In this document: positions 4,587 through 5,386 of the stretch, piece after piece | Numbering within the stretch: the stretch's first letter is position 1 | Layout of the letters: every line of letters begins with the position of its first letter | Origin: Oscillospiraceae bacterium | GTDB taxonomy: Bacteria; Bacillota_A; Clostridia; Saccharofermentanales; Saccharofermentanaceae | Assembly: GCA_902803365.1 (NCBI GenBank) | Contig: CADCPU010000106.1 | Coordinates: 1-5,386 of the forward strand | Reading direction: 5' to 3' | Length of the DNA: 5,386 nucleotides | Notes under the pieces: model-generated | Database searches by the model: none | Seen by the model: the letters and a program-made list of their open reading frames with translations, nothing else | Told to the model about the DNA's origin: nothing | Made by a program: the position numbers and the translations under genes

Positions 4587-5246
4587 GTGGCTAAGAAAAT
4601 TGAGAGAGAAAAAGGAGAGACGGAAGGTTTTTCTCTTGAGTCGGAACTCGACATCGAAGCTATCTTGAATGAGAAGGAAAAACCGGAGTATCACTACAGA
4701 GACAGTGACGGTACCATGACTATCGTTGAGAAGAACACTAAGTTCTGCTCTGAGAAGGAAGTTGCCGCAAATAATTCCGTTTACAATAGAAATCACAGTG
4801 CGATGCTCGACAGAGAGAGCATTGAGAAGAACAGGAAACTTGCAAAGAGAAACCGCAAGAGGACGCTCGAGACGATCATCGCTGCAGGTCTTATCATTAT
4901 CGTAGGGATCTTCTTTGCGCTCATCCTTTATCCGCAGGCTGAACTTGCTGAATTGAGCCGCGATAATTCCGACCGTAAGGATGAGATCACGCTCCTTAAA
5001 AGAGAGATCCTTAAGACTAAGGAAGAGACAAAGGGACTTACCGATTCTGACAGTATCAGAGCTCAGGCAATGGCTCTCGGAATGAAGGATCCGAGTTCGA
5101 GCCAGATCGTCTATATCCCGCTTCCGGGAACCGACAGGATCATATCGGTAGCAACTTATGATTCCGCCGGTATCGATGATAACGCGCTTGAGATCGCGAC
5201 TGAAAATCTCAAGGATTACTATCATCAAAAAGAGGCTCAGGATTGA
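4587..5246 (+). CDS. ftsL: FtsL-type cell division protein
   Basis: With the GTG start the protein has 219 residues; an ATG start at 4572 would add MLEEK. It is bitopic: a charged cytoplasmic N-terminus (1-92), one membrane segment (about 95-115, ETIIAAGLIIIVGIFFALILY), a coiled coil (about 117-150), then DSIRAQAMALGMKDPSSSQIVYIPLP. That last segment matches the FtsL pattern of a helix ending in an LGM...P...Y motif. FtsL joins FtsB/DivIC and DivIB/FtsQ outside the membrane and helps activate the FtsW-PBP septal synthase. The position between rsmH and the next membrane-anchored gene is the standard ftsL slot. The N-terminus is much longer than in Bacillus or E. coli FtsL, and about 45 residues follow the conserved part. 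A septum-formation-initiator (DivIC/FtsB) relative is the alternative. Confidence 0.82.
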   Translation: MAKKIEREKGETEGFSLESELDIEAILNEKEKPEYHYRDSDGTMTIVEKNTKFCSEKEVAANNSVYNRNHSAMLDRESIEKNRKLAKRNRKRTLETIIAAGLIIIVGIFFALILYPQAELAELSRDNSDRKDEITLLKREILKTKEETKGLTDSDSIRAQAMALGMKDPSSSQIVYIPLPGTDRIISVATYDSAGIDDNALEIATENLKDYYHQKEAQD

Positions 5247-5255
5247 TAAAACAAA

Positions 5256-5386
5256 ATGAAAAAAGAAATTTATTACAACGAGAGATCTTCAAAGATATTA
5301 TTGATAATGTGCTGGGTTTTACTCAGCGCATTTGGTTTTTACCTGATATTCAATCTCTATAAGGTAACGATCAAAGAATATGACGA
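5256..5386 (+). CDS. N-terminus of a membrane-anchored protein, probably the division penicillin-binding protein (partial)
   Basis: Forty-three complete codons are present before the window ends, beginning MKKEIYYNERSSKILLIMCW. Residues about 13-34 form one hydrophobic anchor, followed by NLYKVTIKEYD. This is the layout of a class B penicillin-binding protein: short cytoplasmic tail, single membrane helix, then a helix leading to the dimerisation domain. The gene after ftsL in Bacillota dcw clusters is normally pbpB/spoVD (FtsI), so that is the expected identity, but no catalytic motif lies inside the window. An in-frame stop at 5247-5249 makes ATG 5256 the first possible start. No good ribosome binding site is seen; AGGA at 5239-5242 is 13 bases away, suggesting weak or coupled translation after ftsL. 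Confidence 0.65.
   Translation, partial: MKKEIYYNERSSKILLIMCWVLLSAFGFYLIFNLYKVTIKEYD

Noticed and set aside
4395..5228. Long minus-strand open frame of 277 codons opposite rsmH and ftsL
   Set aside because: It is antisense to motif-confirmed rsmH and ftsL, has no family resemblance, and shows no promoter or ribosome binding site that I can see.

Overview
The window looks like chromosomal DNA from a Gram-positive anaerobe of the Clostridia (Bacillota). The evidence is the gene order mraZ-rsmH-ftsL-(ftsI-like), strong AGGAGG-type ribosome binding sites, TTG and GTG starts, a PadR/HAAS gene pair, and protein sequences of clostridial type. I cannot name a genus. All supported genes lie on the + strand.

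Layout. (1) 1-39 is probably the acidic C-terminal tail of an upstream gene. (2) 54-1181 is a complete SEDS glycosyltransferase, best assigned as RodA. (3) 1182-1613 is a 432-base gene-free stretch and the most unusual part of the window. It holds a 15-bp perfect palindrome and a 21-bp perfect palindrome that together cover a candidate promoter. These are followed by four copies of the 17-bp palindrome TTACCCATNATGGGTAA, placed exactly 42 bp apart start to start, which is four turns of B-DNA. The stretch ends in a good sigma-A-type promoter threaded by three CAGTANTG repeats at an exact 17-bp period. (4) 1614-2878 is a compact three-gene operon: a PadR-family repressor, a HAAS/DUF1700 membrane protein (TTG start), and a small membrane-anchored acidic protein ending in 16-residue repeats. 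A long hairpin terminator closes it at 2941-2987. (5) 2988-3194 is the dcw-cluster promoter and leader, with MraZ-box-like repeats. (6) 3195-5386 is the start of the division and cell wall cluster: mraZ, rsmH, an FtsL-type protein and the first 43 codons of a membrane-anchored protein, probably the division penicillin-binding protein.

How the parts work together. RodA polymerises peptidoglycan during elongation. The dcw genes regulate and build the septum: MraZ is the cluster regulator, RsmH methylates 16S rRNA, FtsL scaffolds the divisome, and the last gene is probably the transpeptidase. Between these two wall-synthesis blocks sits the self-contained PadR/HAAS module with its own promoter and terminator. 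The regularly phased palindrome array just upstream of it has no recognised owner. It reads as a cooperative operator or DNA-architecture site, and it is the best candidate here for something undescribed.

Limits: protein assignments rest on motif recognition by eye. No database search, structure prediction or codon statistics were run.
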